NCBI GenBank assembly: GCA_030833315.1
Contig: JAURHM010000001.1
Coordinates: forward strand, 114,233-178,232
DNA: 64,000 nt
From: Burkholderiales bacterium
GTDB taxonomy: Bacteria; Pseudomonadota; Gammaproteobacteria; Burkholderiales; SG8-41
Direction: 5' to 3'
Positions 46,110 to 55,823 of this stretch are shown in pieces. The first letter of the stretch is position 1. Each line of letters starts with the position of its first letter. The notes under the pieces were generated by a model, which had not been told where the DNA came from, searched no databases, and worked only from the letters and a program-made list of their open reading frames with translations. Position numbers and translations under genes: made by a program.

Positions 46110-46931
46110 ATGCCTTCATTCGTCCGTCACTCGCTATTGACTCTATCACTGGCAGCCCTGCTTCTTGCCCCGGCCCATGCGCAGAACACCGGTGCTGAAT
46201 TCAAGCCGCAGGTCGGCCAGGCTGGCAAGGATGTGATCTGGGTGCCGACGCCGAAGAGTCTTGTCGAAAAAATGCTCAAGATGGCTGACGTCAAACCCAC
46301 GGATGTCGTTTTTGACCTGGGTTCCGGCGACGGCATTACTGTGATCACCGCCGCCAAGCAGTTCGGCGTGCGCGCCACCGGCATCGAATACAACCCGGAC
46401 ATGGTCGAGCTGTCGAAGCGCAACGCGCAGAAGGAAGGTGTCTCGGAAAAAGCACAGTTCATCCGCGGCGACATTTTTGCCACCGACTTCAGTCAGGCCA
46501 CCGTGCTGACCATGTATCTGCTGCCCTACCTGAACATCAAACTGCGCCCGACCATCCTCAACATGAAGCCGGGTACGCGTGTGGTCTCGCATGCCTTCAC
46601 GATGGAAGACTGGACGCCGGACCAGACCGATTCCACCGAAGGCCGTACCGCCTATCTGTGGATCGTGCCGGCCAAGGTGGAAGGCAACTGGAAAATGGAT
46701 TCGGGTTCGATCGAGCTCAAACAGAAATTCCAGAATTTCGACGGCGTGTTCCGTAACGGCGACGGCATGAGCTGGCGCGTCACCAGCACCAATCTGCGTG
46801 GCGACCAGATCAGCTTCAACATCGGTACCGCGATCTACACCGGGCGCGTCAGCGGCCCGATCATGCAGGGCACGATGCGTCCGCGCCCCGACGCTCCGCC
46901 CACCTCGTGGAGCGCGTCCCTCGTCAAATAA
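46110..46931 (+). CDS. Class I SAM methyltransferase with an N-terminal signal peptide
   Basis: 273 residues from the ATG at 46110 (GGAG upstream). Residues 1-24 form a clear Sec signal peptide (SLLTLSLAALLLAPAHA, cleavage before Gln25). A Rossmann methyltransferase domain follows with motif I VFDLGSGDG (68-75) and IEYNPDMVELSKRNA. The C-terminal 100 residues form a beta-rich extension (GNWKMDSGSIELKQKFQNF). A methyltransferase predicted to leave the cytoplasm is odd, because SAM is not expected in the periplasm. The substrate is unknown. It converges with the M14 peptidase gene. Confidence 0.78.
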   Translation: MPSFVRHSLLTLSLAALLLAPAHAQNTGAEFKPQVGQAGKDVIWVPTPKSLVEKMLKMADVKPTDVVFDLGSGDGITVITAAKQFGVRATGIEYNPDMVELSKRNAQKEGVSEKAQFIRGDIFATDFSQATVLTMYLLPYLNIKLRPTILNMKPGTRVVSHAFTMEDWTPDQTDSTEGRTAYLWIVPAKVEGNWKMDSGSIELKQKFQNFDGVFRNGDGMSWRVTSTNLRGDQISFNIGTAIYTGRVSGPIMQGTMRPRPDAPPTSWSASLVK

Positions 46932-46949
46932 CCGCGCGGTAAAGCGCCG

Positions 46950-48626
46950 TCACGGGTTCGGCTTGACGGCGCGCACATCGATTTCGACGGGACGCAATAC
47001 CCGGTAAACCGGAATTTCGCTGGGCGCCGCGATGGTCGCAGGAGAACCTTTCTTGTCGACGGGGATCATGCCGAAGGACACGAAACTGCTCGGCGATTCC
47101 GGTTCAAGCGCGACCGCGATCACGTTGGCATTGCACTGGGCCATCGGAAACACATAGCTGCCGGCCGGGAAACGGACCTTTTTCGGCGCGACTTCGGTGC
47201 TCACCTGATGGGTGATGCGCCCCTCGACAAACGTGCTGCTGGCGCGCCGGTCAGTCACCTGAAAACTCTCGACATCCAGTTCGACCGGTTTGGCCAGGCG
47301 CCGCACTTCGACGCCCGACACCATCAGCCGTTCAGCAATGTCATGGAACACCGGCGGCATCACATAGGCCCACGGCCGCTGCCGCGCAATGTCGGCCTCG
47401 ACTTTCAGCGAATCCGACCAGTCGACTTCGATGGTCCTGATGACGCCGCTGGCCGGATCAATCATGTCGAGCTTCTGCTTGATGGTCGGGCTTTTCAGAC
47501 GGACCGCAATATTGTCACCGGGCTGCGGATCACGGCCACGGCGAACGGTCTCGGCGCGCGCAGCGGTAACCGTATCCATCAGCTCCTTTGCGTTGTCCGC
47601 CGCGGTCTGCAGCAGGCTGCCGACCGAAACAATGTGGCTGTGCACCCGTCGTGCAAAACTTTCGCGGCCGATGCCGACGCCGCGGCTCTCGATCAGGAAT
47701 GACACGGCATGCTGCAGGCCGGCGAAATTGCGGCCGATGTCCGGCGTGGTGCCGCCCATTGATACCAGATAGTTTTTCAGGTTGTAGCTGGTGGTGTAGT
47801 ACCAGAAATGGGTGTAGCCGGCATTGGCGGTCGCCGTCTTGAAAGCACCGAGAAACTTGCCGTCAGCCAGTGCAGTCAGTGCAGGATGCACATTGGGATT
47901 GGTCGCGTACTGCACCATCAGGTCATAGGACTGCAGCACGCCGAATTTCTCAATCCAGCGCGTGGCGACGCTGAATTCATGGGCGTCGACAAAAACGTGC
48001 GGCTCGAATTCATTGACAATCCGGTGCAAGGCCCGCGTTTCCGGCAGGTCCACCTTCACGTGGTCGCGGTTGATGTCGACCGTGCTGTAAGGCGAGCGGC
48101 GGAAGTGATACGCCCCGTCGGGGTTGGAATGCGGCACGATGACCACGGTCAGCTTGTCGAGCAGCGGCCGCAGGCGGCCCGTGGCCAGTTCGTTGGCCAG
48201 CACCAGCATCGCTTCGCCGCCGGCCGGTTCGTTGCCGTGCTGCAATCCGGCCAGCACGACCACCGGCCGGCTGAGACGGCGCGCTTGGGCGCCGGTTTGA
48301 ATGCCTTCTCCCGACAGCACGATGGCCGGCATGGCGCGCCCTTCCTGCGACTCGCCGACGATGCGCACCCGTACTGTGTCGGATCGGCGGCGCAGGGCGT
48401 CAACATAGGCCAGCATTTCCTCGTGCGACGTGAAATCCCTGCGACCGGGCGCAAATCCCGGCGTGTCGTAAGCGACCTGAGGATCGGGATACTGCTGGCG
48501 GACCTCCGCGCTTTGCTTGTAGGCCCGTTCCGGGTCGAACTGTGCCTGCAGCAGGGGAGCATGCAGCGCTGCAAGCGCCAGCAGGACGGTCAGGACAGGG
48601 CGAAATGAACGGGAAAGAGAAAACAT
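46950..48626 (-). CDS. Secreted M14-family zinc metallocarboxypeptidase
   Basis: 558 residues. A signal peptide (about 1-28, ending LLQAQ) exports it to the periplasm or beyond. The zinc site is His130 and Glu133 (QHGNEPAGGEA) with His216 (VFVDAHEFS); SNPDGAYHFRRS and DINRDH form the substrate-binding part. The family removes C-terminal residues from peptides or peptidoglycan stems. The C-terminal 250 residues are less conserved. It is encoded opposite to its neighbours, diverging from the 3-hydroxyacyl-CoA dehydrogenase gene. Confidence 0.85.
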   Translation of the reverse strand: MFSLSRSFRPVLTVLLALAALHAPLLQAQFDPERAYKQSAEVRQQYPDPQVAYDTPGFAPGRRDFTSHEEMLAYVDALRRRSDTVRVRIVGESQEGRAMPAIVLSGEGIQTGAQARRLSRPVVVLAGLQHGNEPAGGEAMLVLANELATGRLRPLLDKLTVVIVPHSNPDGAYHFRRSPYSTVDINRDHVKVDLPETRALHRIVNEFEPHVFVDAHEFSVATRWIEKFGVLQSYDLMVQYATNPNVHPALTALADGKFLGAFKTATANAGYTHFWYYTTSYNLKNYLVSMGGTTPDIGRNFAGLQHAVSFLIESRGVGIGRESFARRVHSHIVSVGSLLQTAADNAKELMDTVTAARAETVRRGRDPQPGDNIAVRLKSPTIKQKLDMIDPASGVIRTIEVDWSDSLKVEADIARQRPWAYVMPPVFHDIAERLMVSGVEVRRLAKPVELDVESFQVTDRRASSTFVEGRITHQVSTEVAPKKVRFPAGSYVFPMAQCNANVIAVALEPESPSSFVSFGMIPVDKKGSPATIAAPSEIPVYRVLRPVEIDVRAVKPNP

Positions 48627-48756
48627 ATGTGCTCCGGGGAATGGGCTGCAGGCGAATTAAACCATTAGCCCGTCCGTCGGCACAAACCCTGCATGCGCGG
48701 GCGATATAATCAAAAAACACCAATAAACCTGCAGCAAAACCAATGAGGAACCTGAA

Positions 48757-49686
48757 ATGTCCGGCACCAACAAACATGCAGTAGTCATCGGCGGCGGCAT
48801 CATGGGTGGCGACATCGCCACCGTTTTTGCCGCGCACGGGTGGACCGTGCACGTGATGAGCCCTTCCGTCAAAACCCGCGATGCCCTGCCGGCGCGCCTT
48901 GCCGCCGGTCTCGGCAAGCTCGGCGCCCCGGCGGGACACGCTGCAGCGGTGACCTGTTATGCCGAACTGAAGGCCATTCCGTGGTCCAGCGTCAGCATCG
49001 TGGTCGAAGCGGCGACCGAGGACCTGCCGCTGAAGCAGAAGCTGTTTGCCGAAGTCGAGGCGCTGGCAAAACCGGACATCCCGTTGACCAGCAACACGTC
49101 GAATTTTCCGATCGGCGAAATCGCGAAGGGCCTGAAACACCCGAAACGGGTCGCCGGCCTGCACTTTTTCATGCCAGCACACCTGGTGCCGCTGGTTGAG
49201 GTCGTCAGCTCGCCGCTGACCGATGCCAAAGTTGCCGAAGGTCTGGTGAAGCTGCTGAAAGACCTTAACAAGGCGCCGATCTGGGTCAAGAAGGATGTGC
49301 CGGGTTTTGTTGGCAACCGCCTGCAGCACGCCATGATGCGTGAAGCGCTGTACCTGATCGACGACGGTGTCACCGATGCCGAAGGCATTGATACTGCCGT
49401 GCGTTACGGATTCGGATTCCGTTTCATCGCCTGCGGCCCGATGATGCAAAAGGAAATGTCGGGCTGGGACACCAACTATCTGGTCGGCGAGGCGCTTTAC
49501 CCGCATCTGCATACCGAACAGAAACCGCCGGCATCGCTGAAAGCCATGGTCGACAAGGGCCGCACCGGCATGAAAGCCAAAGCCGGCATGTGGGACTGGG
49601 ACGACGAAAAAATCAAAAAGGAAAAGGCGCGTATCGAAAAAGCCCTGCAATCCGGCTTCGCAATCCTGCGTGCCGACAATGACTGA
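48757..49686 (+). CDS. 3-hydroxyacyl-CoA dehydrogenase family protein
   Basis: 309 residues. NAD-dependent oxidation of an L-3-hydroxyacyl-CoA or related hydroxy acid. Rossmann loop VVIGGGIMGGDIATVFAAHG (9-28); catalytic His in GLHFFMPAHLVPLVEVV, where MPAH replaces the more usual NPVP; dimerisation domain VPGFVGNRLQHAMMREALYL. The length fits single-domain 3HCDH or hydroxycarboxylate dehydrogenases. In this setting it could act on the hydroxyacyl-CoA formed by the hydratase, which is inference. It is followed after 13 nt by the DUF748 gene. Confidence 0.85.
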   Translation: MSGTNKHAVVIGGGIMGGDIATVFAAHGWTVHVMSPSVKTRDALPARLAAGLGKLGAPAGHAAAVTCYAELKAIPWSSVSIVVEAATEDLPLKQKLFAEVEALAKPDIPLTSNTSNFPIGEIAKGLKHPKRVAGLHFFMPAHLVPLVEVVSSPLTDAKVAEGLVKLLKDLNKAPIWVKKDVPGFVGNRLQHAMMREALYLIDDGVTDAEGIDTAVRYGFGFRFIACGPMMQKEMSGWDTNYLVGEALYPHLHTEQKPPASLKAMVDKGRTGMKAKAGMWDWDDEKIKKEKARIEKALQSGFAILRADND

Positions 49687-49699
49687 TCCGGCTTAAACC

Positions 49700-52600
49700 A
49701 TGAACAAAACCGCCCCGCAGTTGCAGCGCCTGGGCAGCTTGGCCACATCGAAGCCCGCGTTGATCAGCGCGGCGGTTTTTCTGGTTTACTCACTGGCCGG
49801 CTTTTTAGGCGCGCCCTGGCTGGTACGCCAGCAGTTGCCGAAACTGGTAGAGCAGCACCTGAATGCGAAAGCGACGGTTGAAGACGTTAGCATCAATCCG
49901 CTGCTGTTAAGTGTCGAACTGCAAGGCCTGAGCATCACCGAACCTGACGGCATGCCGGCGCTGCAGATCAGCAGGCTGCGCGTTGACTTTGAAACCAGCA
50001 GCCTGCTGCGCCTGGCGCTGACCTTCAAGGAAATCCTCATCGAGAAACCGGTGATCAACGCCGATCTGGATGCCGGTGAAAACCTTAATCTGGCGCGCTT
50101 GCTGTCCCCCCGGGAAAAACAGGCGTCGGAAGACAAGAAATCCGACGGCAAGCTGCCGCGGCTGCTGGTACAAAAATTTGCCATTGTCGACGGCACTTTC
50201 AAATTCACCGACCACACCCTGAAGCCTGTGGCACGCACCCAGGTCAGTCCGGTCAATTTTGAAATTGTGGATGTCTCGACGCTGCCCGATCATCGCGGCG
50301 AACACCTGCTCAGCGCAAAGCTGCCCGACGGCGGACAGCTACAATGGCAGGGCAAGCTTTCCCTGTCGCCGATCCACTCCAGCGGCTCCATTTCACTCAA
50401 AGACGCGAAACTGGCCACACCCTGGCAGTTCGTACGCGACCACCTGATCATCGCCGAACCCAAAGGCAGCTTTCATTTCGGCATGCGTTATCAGTTCGGC
50501 TTGAGTGACGGCATAATGAAATTGGAAGCCGACGAGCTGGCCTTCGGCATCAAAGACCTGTTGATCGCCCAGGCAAAAGGCGGGGTAGTTCTGACCAGAC
50601 TGAGTAGCATTACCTTTGAGGGCGGCAGTTTCGATCTGGCAAAACGCAGCCTGTCGTTCAAGAACATCCGCGTCGCCGACGGCGCGCTGAATGTTGTTCT
50701 CGACGAAGACGGCGTGCCGGACTGGGCCAAGCTGGTGCACAGCAATCCGGTCCCGGGGAAAGACGCGGGCAAAGAAGCACCAGCGCCCAAGGCGACCGAA
50801 GGCGCGAAAGCCGCACCTTGGGAAATCGCCCTGCCCAAAGTCAGCGTCGGACCACTGGCCCTGTCACTGACCGATTACAGCCGCGCCAAGCCGCTGAATA
50901 TGTCCGCGGCCAATACCGAAATCACCATCGCCGCCACCGTATCGGCGGGTGATGCCTTGCAGGCGACCGTCGACAACGGCGATCTCAAGTTCAGCAACAT
51001 TCGCGTCACCCCGGTCGACGAAAAAAACATCCCGGTAACCCTGGAGTCGGCAAAGGTTACGGGTCTGATGGTAAACCTTCAGCAAAAAACCATCCGCGCC
51101 GGTTTGGCCAAACTGTCCGGCGGCCGCGTGACGGCCCGGCGTGATGCCGATGGCGATCTGCACTTGGTCACCATGTTCGCTCCACGCAAAGTCCAGGACA
51201 CCAAAGAACTGCGCAAGGAAGGCTTCAGCATTGCCGTGGATCGCGCGGAAATTGTCCGCTACGGCATGGCACTGATCGACCAGACTTTCCAGCCGGCCGT
51301 CAGCTACGACCTTGAGCAGATCAACGCCACTATCTCCAAAGTCGCCATACCGGCCAAAAACACCAATCCTTTTGACCTCTCGCTGCAGATCAAGCAGGGC
51401 GGCAGCGTCAAGGCCAAGGGCACGCTGGATCTTCTGCGTGAAAGCGTCGACATGAGATTCGACGCGGCGAATATCGCGCTGACGCCACTGGATCCTGTGC
51501 TCAAACGCGACACCACGCTGACCCTGGCTTCCGGCAAAGCGGGCGCCAGCGGACGCGTCATCGTTGACGGCAAAAAAACGCCGCCGGCTATACGTTACAC
51601 CGGCGCCGCGGCCATTGCCGATCTTGAAGTGCAGACCCCCGCGAAAGAAAAACTGGGCGGCCTGAAACGGCTGGCGTTAAACAATATTGTTGTGGATACG
51701 AGCGAAAAGAAGGTCGCGGTGGCCCAGATCGATGTGTCCCAGCCCTATGCGAAACTGGTCATCAACAAGGACAAAACAACCAACTTCGACGTGTTCAAAC
51801 GAACACCCGCCAAACCGGCCGCTGCGTCCCCGGCAAGTGCTGCGCCGGCAGAGCCGGCGGCGGCTCCAATGGCAATCACTGTGGAACGCGTCCGGGTTGA
51901 GAGCGGCGCCATGGATTTTGCCGACCTCGGTCTGGTCTTGCCCTTTGCGACCTTCATCAAAGACCTCCAGGGCTCGGCCAACGGTCTGTCGTCATCGCCG
52001 GATTCACGCGCCAGCCTGAAGTTCGATGGCGGTGTCGCTGACTACGGACTGGCACGCGCCGAAGGCAGCATCCAGCCGTTCGCGCCGAAAAAATTCACCG
52101 ATATCGCCGTCGCCTTCCGCAATATCGAACTGGTTCCGATGTCGGCGTATACGGCAACCTTTGCCGGACGCAAAATCGCCTCCGGTAAAGTCTCCCTCGA
52201 CTCGCAGTACAAAATCGAGAACAGCAAGCTGCTCGGCGACAACAAGATGGTGCTCGACAAGTTCACACTGGGCGAACGTGTCGAAAGCCCGACGGCGGTC
52301 AACCTGCCTCTGGATCTTGCCATCGCCCTGCTCACCGACAGCAGCGGCAAAATCGATCTGGCACTGCCGGTCGCCGGAGATATCGACAATCCCGAATTCA
52401 GCTACGGCCATGTCGTCTGGCAGGCCATCCGCACCGTGCTGACCCGTGTTGTCACCGCGCCCTTCCGTGCGCTGGGTGCGCTGTTCGGCAGCGGTTCGGA
52501 AACGCTGGGCGATATCGTGTTCGATCCCGGCAGCTCGAGGCTGTTGCCGACCGAGCAGGAAAAACTGCGCCGTGTCGCGGAAGGGCTGCAGAAACGGCAG

Positions 52601-53125
52601 CAACTCAAGCTGCAGATTCAGGGCACTTATCACAAGGACGTTGACGCCCTTGCGTTGCGGGCTCGGTCCGTGCGCAACGATCTCGCGGCGCGAGAAGGTA
52701 CCCGACTCGCACCGGGTGAGGATCCGGGCCCTGTCGCCTTCGACAATGCCAAGTCCCAGCGCGCACTGGAGAACATGCTGGAGGCGCGCGTCGGCGGCAA
52801 TGCTGTCGCACAATTCGCAGACGGCTACGCAAAGTCCTCTGGCCGCGAAGCCTCGCGCGTCAATGCCGCACTGGCTTTGGTCGGCCGCGGTGCAGGTGAT
52901 CGTGCACTGTACGTCGCCATGCACCAGCGACTGGTCGAGCTGCAACCCTTGCCGCCAACCGCGCTTAGCGATCTCGCCAAAGCCCGCGCCGACGCGATCA
53001 CGCTGGCGATGACCACCAGCCTCAAATTCGAAGCTGCGCGCATCTCGATGAAGCCGGCGAACGTTGTCGAAGAAGCCGATAAAAACGGCGTGCCGGCAAA
53101 GCTGTCGTTCGAGCCGATCAAATAA
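49700..53125 (+). CDS. Giant DUF748 / AsmA-like envelope protein
   Basis: 1141 residues. One N-terminal membrane helix (about 20-40, ALISAAVFLVYSLAGFLGA) anchors a long, repetitive beta-rich chain characteristic of DUF748 and the AsmA-like family, which span the periplasm and are linked to lipid transport between membranes. Ala/Pro-rich linkers break it near 355-380 and 705-725. Residues about 950-985 (FDPGSSRLLPTEQEKLRRVAEGLQ) resemble an OmpA-like peptidoglycan-binding segment. Its role is not established. It probably shares a transcript with the upstream dehydrogenase, though no functional link is evident. Confidence 0.8.
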   Translation: MNKTAPQLQRLGSLATSKPALISAAVFLVYSLAGFLGAPWLVRQQLPKLVEQHLNAKATVEDVSINPLLLSVELQGLSITEPDGMPALQISRLRVDFETSSLLRLALTFKEILIEKPVINADLDAGENLNLARLLSPREKQASEDKKSDGKLPRLLVQKFAIVDGTFKFTDHTLKPVARTQVSPVNFEIVDVSTLPDHRGEHLLSAKLPDGGQLQWQGKLSLSPIHSSGSISLKDAKLATPWQFVRDHLIIAEPKGSFHFGMRYQFGLSDGIMKLEADELAFGIKDLLIAQAKGGVVLTRLSSITFEGGSFDLAKRSLSFKNIRVADGALNVVLDEDGVPDWAKLVHSNPVPGKDAGKEAPAPKATEGAKAAPWEIALPKVSVGPLALSLTDYSRAKPLNMSAANTEITIAATVSAGDALQATVDNGDLKFSNIRVTPVDEKNIPVTLESAKVTGLMVNLQQKTIRAGLAKLSGGRVTARRDADGDLHLVTMFAPRKVQDTKELRKEGFSIAVDRAEIVRYGMALIDQTFQPAVSYDLEQINATISKVAIPAKNTNPFDLSLQIKQGGSVKAKGTLDLLRESVDMRFDAANIALTPLDPVLKRDTTLTLASGKAGASGRVIVDGKKTPPAIRYTGAAAIADLEVQTPAKEKLGGLKRLALNNIVVDTSEKKVAVAQIDVSQPYAKLVINKDKTTNFDVFKRTPAKPAAASPASAAPAEPAAAPMAITVERVRVESGAMDFADLGLVLPFATFIKDLQGSANGLSSSPDSRASLKFDGGVADYGLARAEGSIQPFAPKKFTDIAVAFRNIELVPMSAYTATFAGRKIASGKVSLDSQYKIENSKLLGDNKMVLDKFTLGERVESPTAVNLPLDLAIALLTDSSGKIDLALPVAGDIDNPEFSYGHVVWQAIRTVLTRVVTAPFRALGALFGSGSETLGDIVFDPGSSRLLPTEQEKLRRVAEGLQKRQQLKLQIQGTYHKDVDALALRARSVRNDLAAREGTRLAPGEDPGPVAFDNAKSQRALENMLEARVGGNAVAQFADGYAKSSGREASRVNAALALVGRGAGDRALYVAMHQRLVELQPLPPTALSDLAKARADAITLAMTTSLKFEAARISMKPANVVEEADKNGVPAKLSFEPIK

Positions 53126-53201
53126 AACAGAAAGCAAACCGAATCACCGGGTTCGCGCCCAATCCGTGAATCCGGCCATTGACCAAAGTCCGGGGGAGAG
53201 C

Positions 53202-54194
53202 ATGAACATACGACTGTTTGCGCAGGCAGCGCCGGCCGCTGCATGGCTGATGCTTGCGGCAATGCCGCTGGCCGCACAATCAAATCCGGCAGACGGCTAC
53301 CCGTCGCGCCCGATCCGTCTGGTTGTGCCCTTCGCGCCGGGCGGCAGTTCCGACACCATCACCCGCGTTATTGGTCCGCATCTCGCCGAACAGATGGGAC
53401 AGCAGGTCGTGCTCGACAACCGCAGCGGCGGCAACGGCGCACTCGGCACACAGATCATCGCGCGAGCGATTCCCGACGGCTACACCATCGGGCTGGCGTA
53501 TATCGCCACGCTGGCGACCAATCCGGCGATCTCCGGTGATGTCGGTTACGACCCGCTGAAGGATTTTTCAGCGATCACCCAGCTGACTGCTTCGGCCAAT
53601 GTGCTTGCGATACATCCCTCGGTGGCTGCGTCATCGGTCAGGGAGCTGATTGCCCTGGCCAAATCAAAACCGGGCCAGCTGAATTATTCTTCCGGTGGTG
53701 TCGGCACCATCGGCCACCTCAGCGCCGAACTGCTGCAGCAGGCCGCAGGCATCAAGATCAATCACATCGCCTATAAGGGCAGCGGGCAGGCGGTCATTGA
53801 TCTCGTCGGCGGACATGTCGGCATCATGTTCGGCGGGATGTCTGCCTTAACCGGGCATGCCAAGGCCGGCAGGCTGAAATTGATTGCCGTCACGGGCAAG
53901 CAGCGCATGCCGATTGCACCAGAAATCCCGACGATCGCCGAATCCGGTTACCCGGACTTTGAAGCGGTCGGCTGGTTCGGACTGATTGCCCCGGCCAAAA
54001 CGCCAAAAGCCATCATCAGCCGGCTCAATGCGGAATCGGTGAAAGCGGCAAACGGTGCCGAGGTGAACAAGCGCCTGACCGCAATCGGGTTCGACATCGT
54101 GACCAGCACGCCGGACGCTTTCGCCCTCTACTCGCGAAACGAATTCATCAAGTGGCGGCAACTGGCGCAGAAACTGGGTCTGAAATCGGAATGA
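53202..54194 (+). CDS. Bug-family (TctC) periplasmic solute-binding protein 5
   Basis: 330 residues from the ATG at 53202, which follows GGGGGAG and gives a signal peptide ending LAAQS. Landmarks: IRLVVPFAPGGSSDTITR, NRSGGNGALGTQIIAR, PDGYTI, IKINHIAYKGSGQAVIDL. It directly precedes the MmgE/PrpD gene (46-nt gap), which suggests that its ligand is that enzyme's substrate, probably a di- or tricarboxylate. Confidence 0.9.
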   Translation: MNIRLFAQAAPAAAWLMLAAMPLAAQSNPADGYPSRPIRLVVPFAPGGSSDTITRVIGPHLAEQMGQQVVLDNRSGGNGALGTQIIARAIPDGYTIGLAYIATLATNPAISGDVGYDPLKDFSAITQLTASANVLAIHPSVAASSVRELIALAKSKPGQLNYSSGGVGTIGHLSAELLQQAAGIKINHIAYKGSGQAVIDLVGGHVGIMFGGMSALTGHAKAGRLKLIAVTGKQRMPIAPEIPTIAESGYPDFEAVGWFGLIAPAKTPKAIISRLNAESVKAANGAEVNKRLTAIGFDIVTSTPDAFALYSRNEFIKWRQLAQKLGLKSE

Positions 54195-54240
54195 ACCGCA
54201 CGCCTCATGCAGCACCTTCATTACATTTAGGAATACGAAA

Positions 54241-55593
54241 TTGGGACTGACTCAAGACATCTGCGAAATCATTCATGCAACGACTTATGAATCGCTGGGC
54301 GATGAATGCATTGATCGCGTCAAAGAGGCGATCAAGGACGGCATCGCTGTTGCCCTTGCAGGCAGCAAAGAAGCGCCCGTCACCATCCTGACCGAACACC
54401 TAGTGGCGCTCGGCGGACTGCCGCAGGCATCAATCTGGGGTTCCGGCCGCAAGGTATCGGTGGTGCAGGCGGCCTATGTCAACTCAGTGGCTACGCATGT
54501 GCAGGATTTCGAGCCGATGTGGAGCCCGCCGACACATTCGGTCTCCCCGACAGTGCCCGTCGCCTTTGCCCTCGCCGAATTGCACGGGTTCAGCGGCCGG
54601 CAGCTGATAACCGCCGTCGCCAAGGGCCTCGAAATCCAGGGCCGGCTGCAGTATGCCGGCGACCAGTACGTCCCCGAGGAACTGAAGTTTCATCCCCCGG
54701 GCTATGCCGGGGTCATCGGCAGTGCGGTGGTCGCCGCTGAACTGCTGCAACTGGATGTTCCGCAAATGCGCAATGCCATAGGACTCGCCGCATCACGTGC
54801 CGGCGCACTGCTGGCCAACGTCGGCTCGATGACCAAGGCCACGCACTGCGGCAATGCCGCGGCGTCGGGCCTGGATGCTGCAATGCTGGCGCAGCGCGGA
54901 TTCACCGCCAATCCCGACGTGTTTGAAGCACACAAGGGTTTTGTGAAAACCTTCTATCCCAATCACTTCGATGCCGAACGCCTGCTGGCGTTCGGAAAAC
55001 CATACCGCGTGGTTGATCCCGGTCTCGCTATCAAGCTGTTCCCGTCACAGTACGGCACGCATTACGGCATCACTGCAGGCATTGAAATGCATCGCAAGCT
55101 GGGTGGCCGCAAGGATATCCGGCGTGTACGCATGGTGTCGCCGGTCATGAAGTACGTGAACCGGCCGCAGCCGGCGACCGGTCTCGACGGCAAGTTCAGC
55201 CTGCAATACACCACCTCGGCCGCCCTGCTCGACGGAACCGTACGCATCGCCACCTTCACTGACGAACGCCGCTTCCGTACGGACATGGTCGCGCTGCTGG
55301 ACAAGTTCGAGCTGCGCCAGGACGAAGCGATCAAAGGCGACTTCCATTCGATGTATGTCGAAGTCGAGGTCGAATTGGAGGACGGTAGCCGCCACAAGAC
55401 CATCTGCAAGGCGCCGCGCGGGTCTTGGGGTGCGCCGATGGCTGATGGCGAGCATCAGGCCAAACTCGACGACTGCCTGCGCTACGCCCTTCCCGATGCA
55501 ACCGCGGCTAAGCTGCTTGCAGAACTCGACCGCCTGGAAACGCTCGATGCCCGCGGCATCTCTGCACTGATCAAGCTGATTGCTTCATCCTGA
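54241..55593 (+). CDS. MmgE/PrpD-family protein
   Basis: 450 residues from a TTG start (AGGA 9 nt upstream). The family includes 2-methylcitrate dehydratase and cis-aconitate decarboxylase. Landmarks: AALGGLPQASIWGSGRKVS, AYVNSVATHVQDFEP, FHPPGYAGVIGSAVVAAELL, TKATHCGNAAASGLDAAMLAQRG. Whether it dehydrates, decarboxylates or does something else cannot be told. It is not in a prp operon; its partner is the Bug receptor just upstream. The last bases overlap a degraded gene fragment on the other strand. Confidence 0.85.
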   Translation: MGLTQDICEIIHATTYESLGDECIDRVKEAIKDGIAVALAGSKEAPVTILTEHLVALGGLPQASIWGSGRKVSVVQAAYVNSVATHVQDFEPMWSPPTHSVSPTVPVAFALAELHGFSGRQLITAVAKGLEIQGRLQYAGDQYVPEELKFHPPGYAGVIGSAVVAAELLQLDVPQMRNAIGLAASRAGALLANVGSMTKATHCGNAAASGLDAAMLAQRGFTANPDVFEAHKGFVKTFYPNHFDAERLLAFGKPYRVVDPGLAIKLFPSQYGTHYGITAGIEMHRKLGGRKDIRRVRMVSPVMKYVNRPQPATGLDGKFSLQYTTSAALLDGTVRIATFTDERRFRTDMVALLDKFELRQDEAIKGDFHSMYVEVEVELEDGSRHKTICKAPRGSWGAPMADGEHQAKLDDCLRYALPDATAAKLLAELDRLETLDARGISALIKLIASS

Positions 55594-55779
55594 ACGCAGC
55601 GCCTGCAGTTCCTGCAGCAGGTGCATTATGACGCCGATACAGCCACCCCGCTGCGACTGCCGGAACAGCCGGGCTGTCGGATACAACGGCGTATCGGTCC
55701 GCTCGAGCAACCAACGCCAGTCCGGAACTTCCGGCAACAGCATCCACAGCGGCTGTTCCACGCCAAGCCGGTGCGCAGC
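55585..55779 (-). pseudogene. C-terminal remnant of a TPR/heptosyltransferase-like glycosyltransferase
   Basis: After an in-frame TAA at 55780-55782 the minus strand reads 64 codons to a TGA: AHRLGVEQPLWMLLPEVPDW, RWLLERTDTPLYPTARLFRQ, then about 20 residues. The pattern A-H-x(n)-G-x-P-x-W-x-LLP-x-PDWRWLL-x-R-x-D-[ST]-P-x-YPT-x-RLFRQ is, from memory, the conserved C-terminus of TPR-containing GT9/O-GlcNAc-transferase-like proteins. No start codon or N-terminal part is present. The fragment overlaps the end of the MmgE/PrpD gene by 9 nt and fills the gap to the convergent Bug gene. Confidence 0.5.
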
Positions 55780-55823
55780 TTATCCAGGTCCGCCAATGGC
55801 TGAATGCATGCCACTGCTCGTGA

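Noticed and set aside
46944-46972. Hairpin GCGCCGTCA...TGACGGCGC between convergent genes as a terminator
   Set aside because: The stem is good but there is no T-tract, and it lies mostly inside the M14 peptidase coding end.
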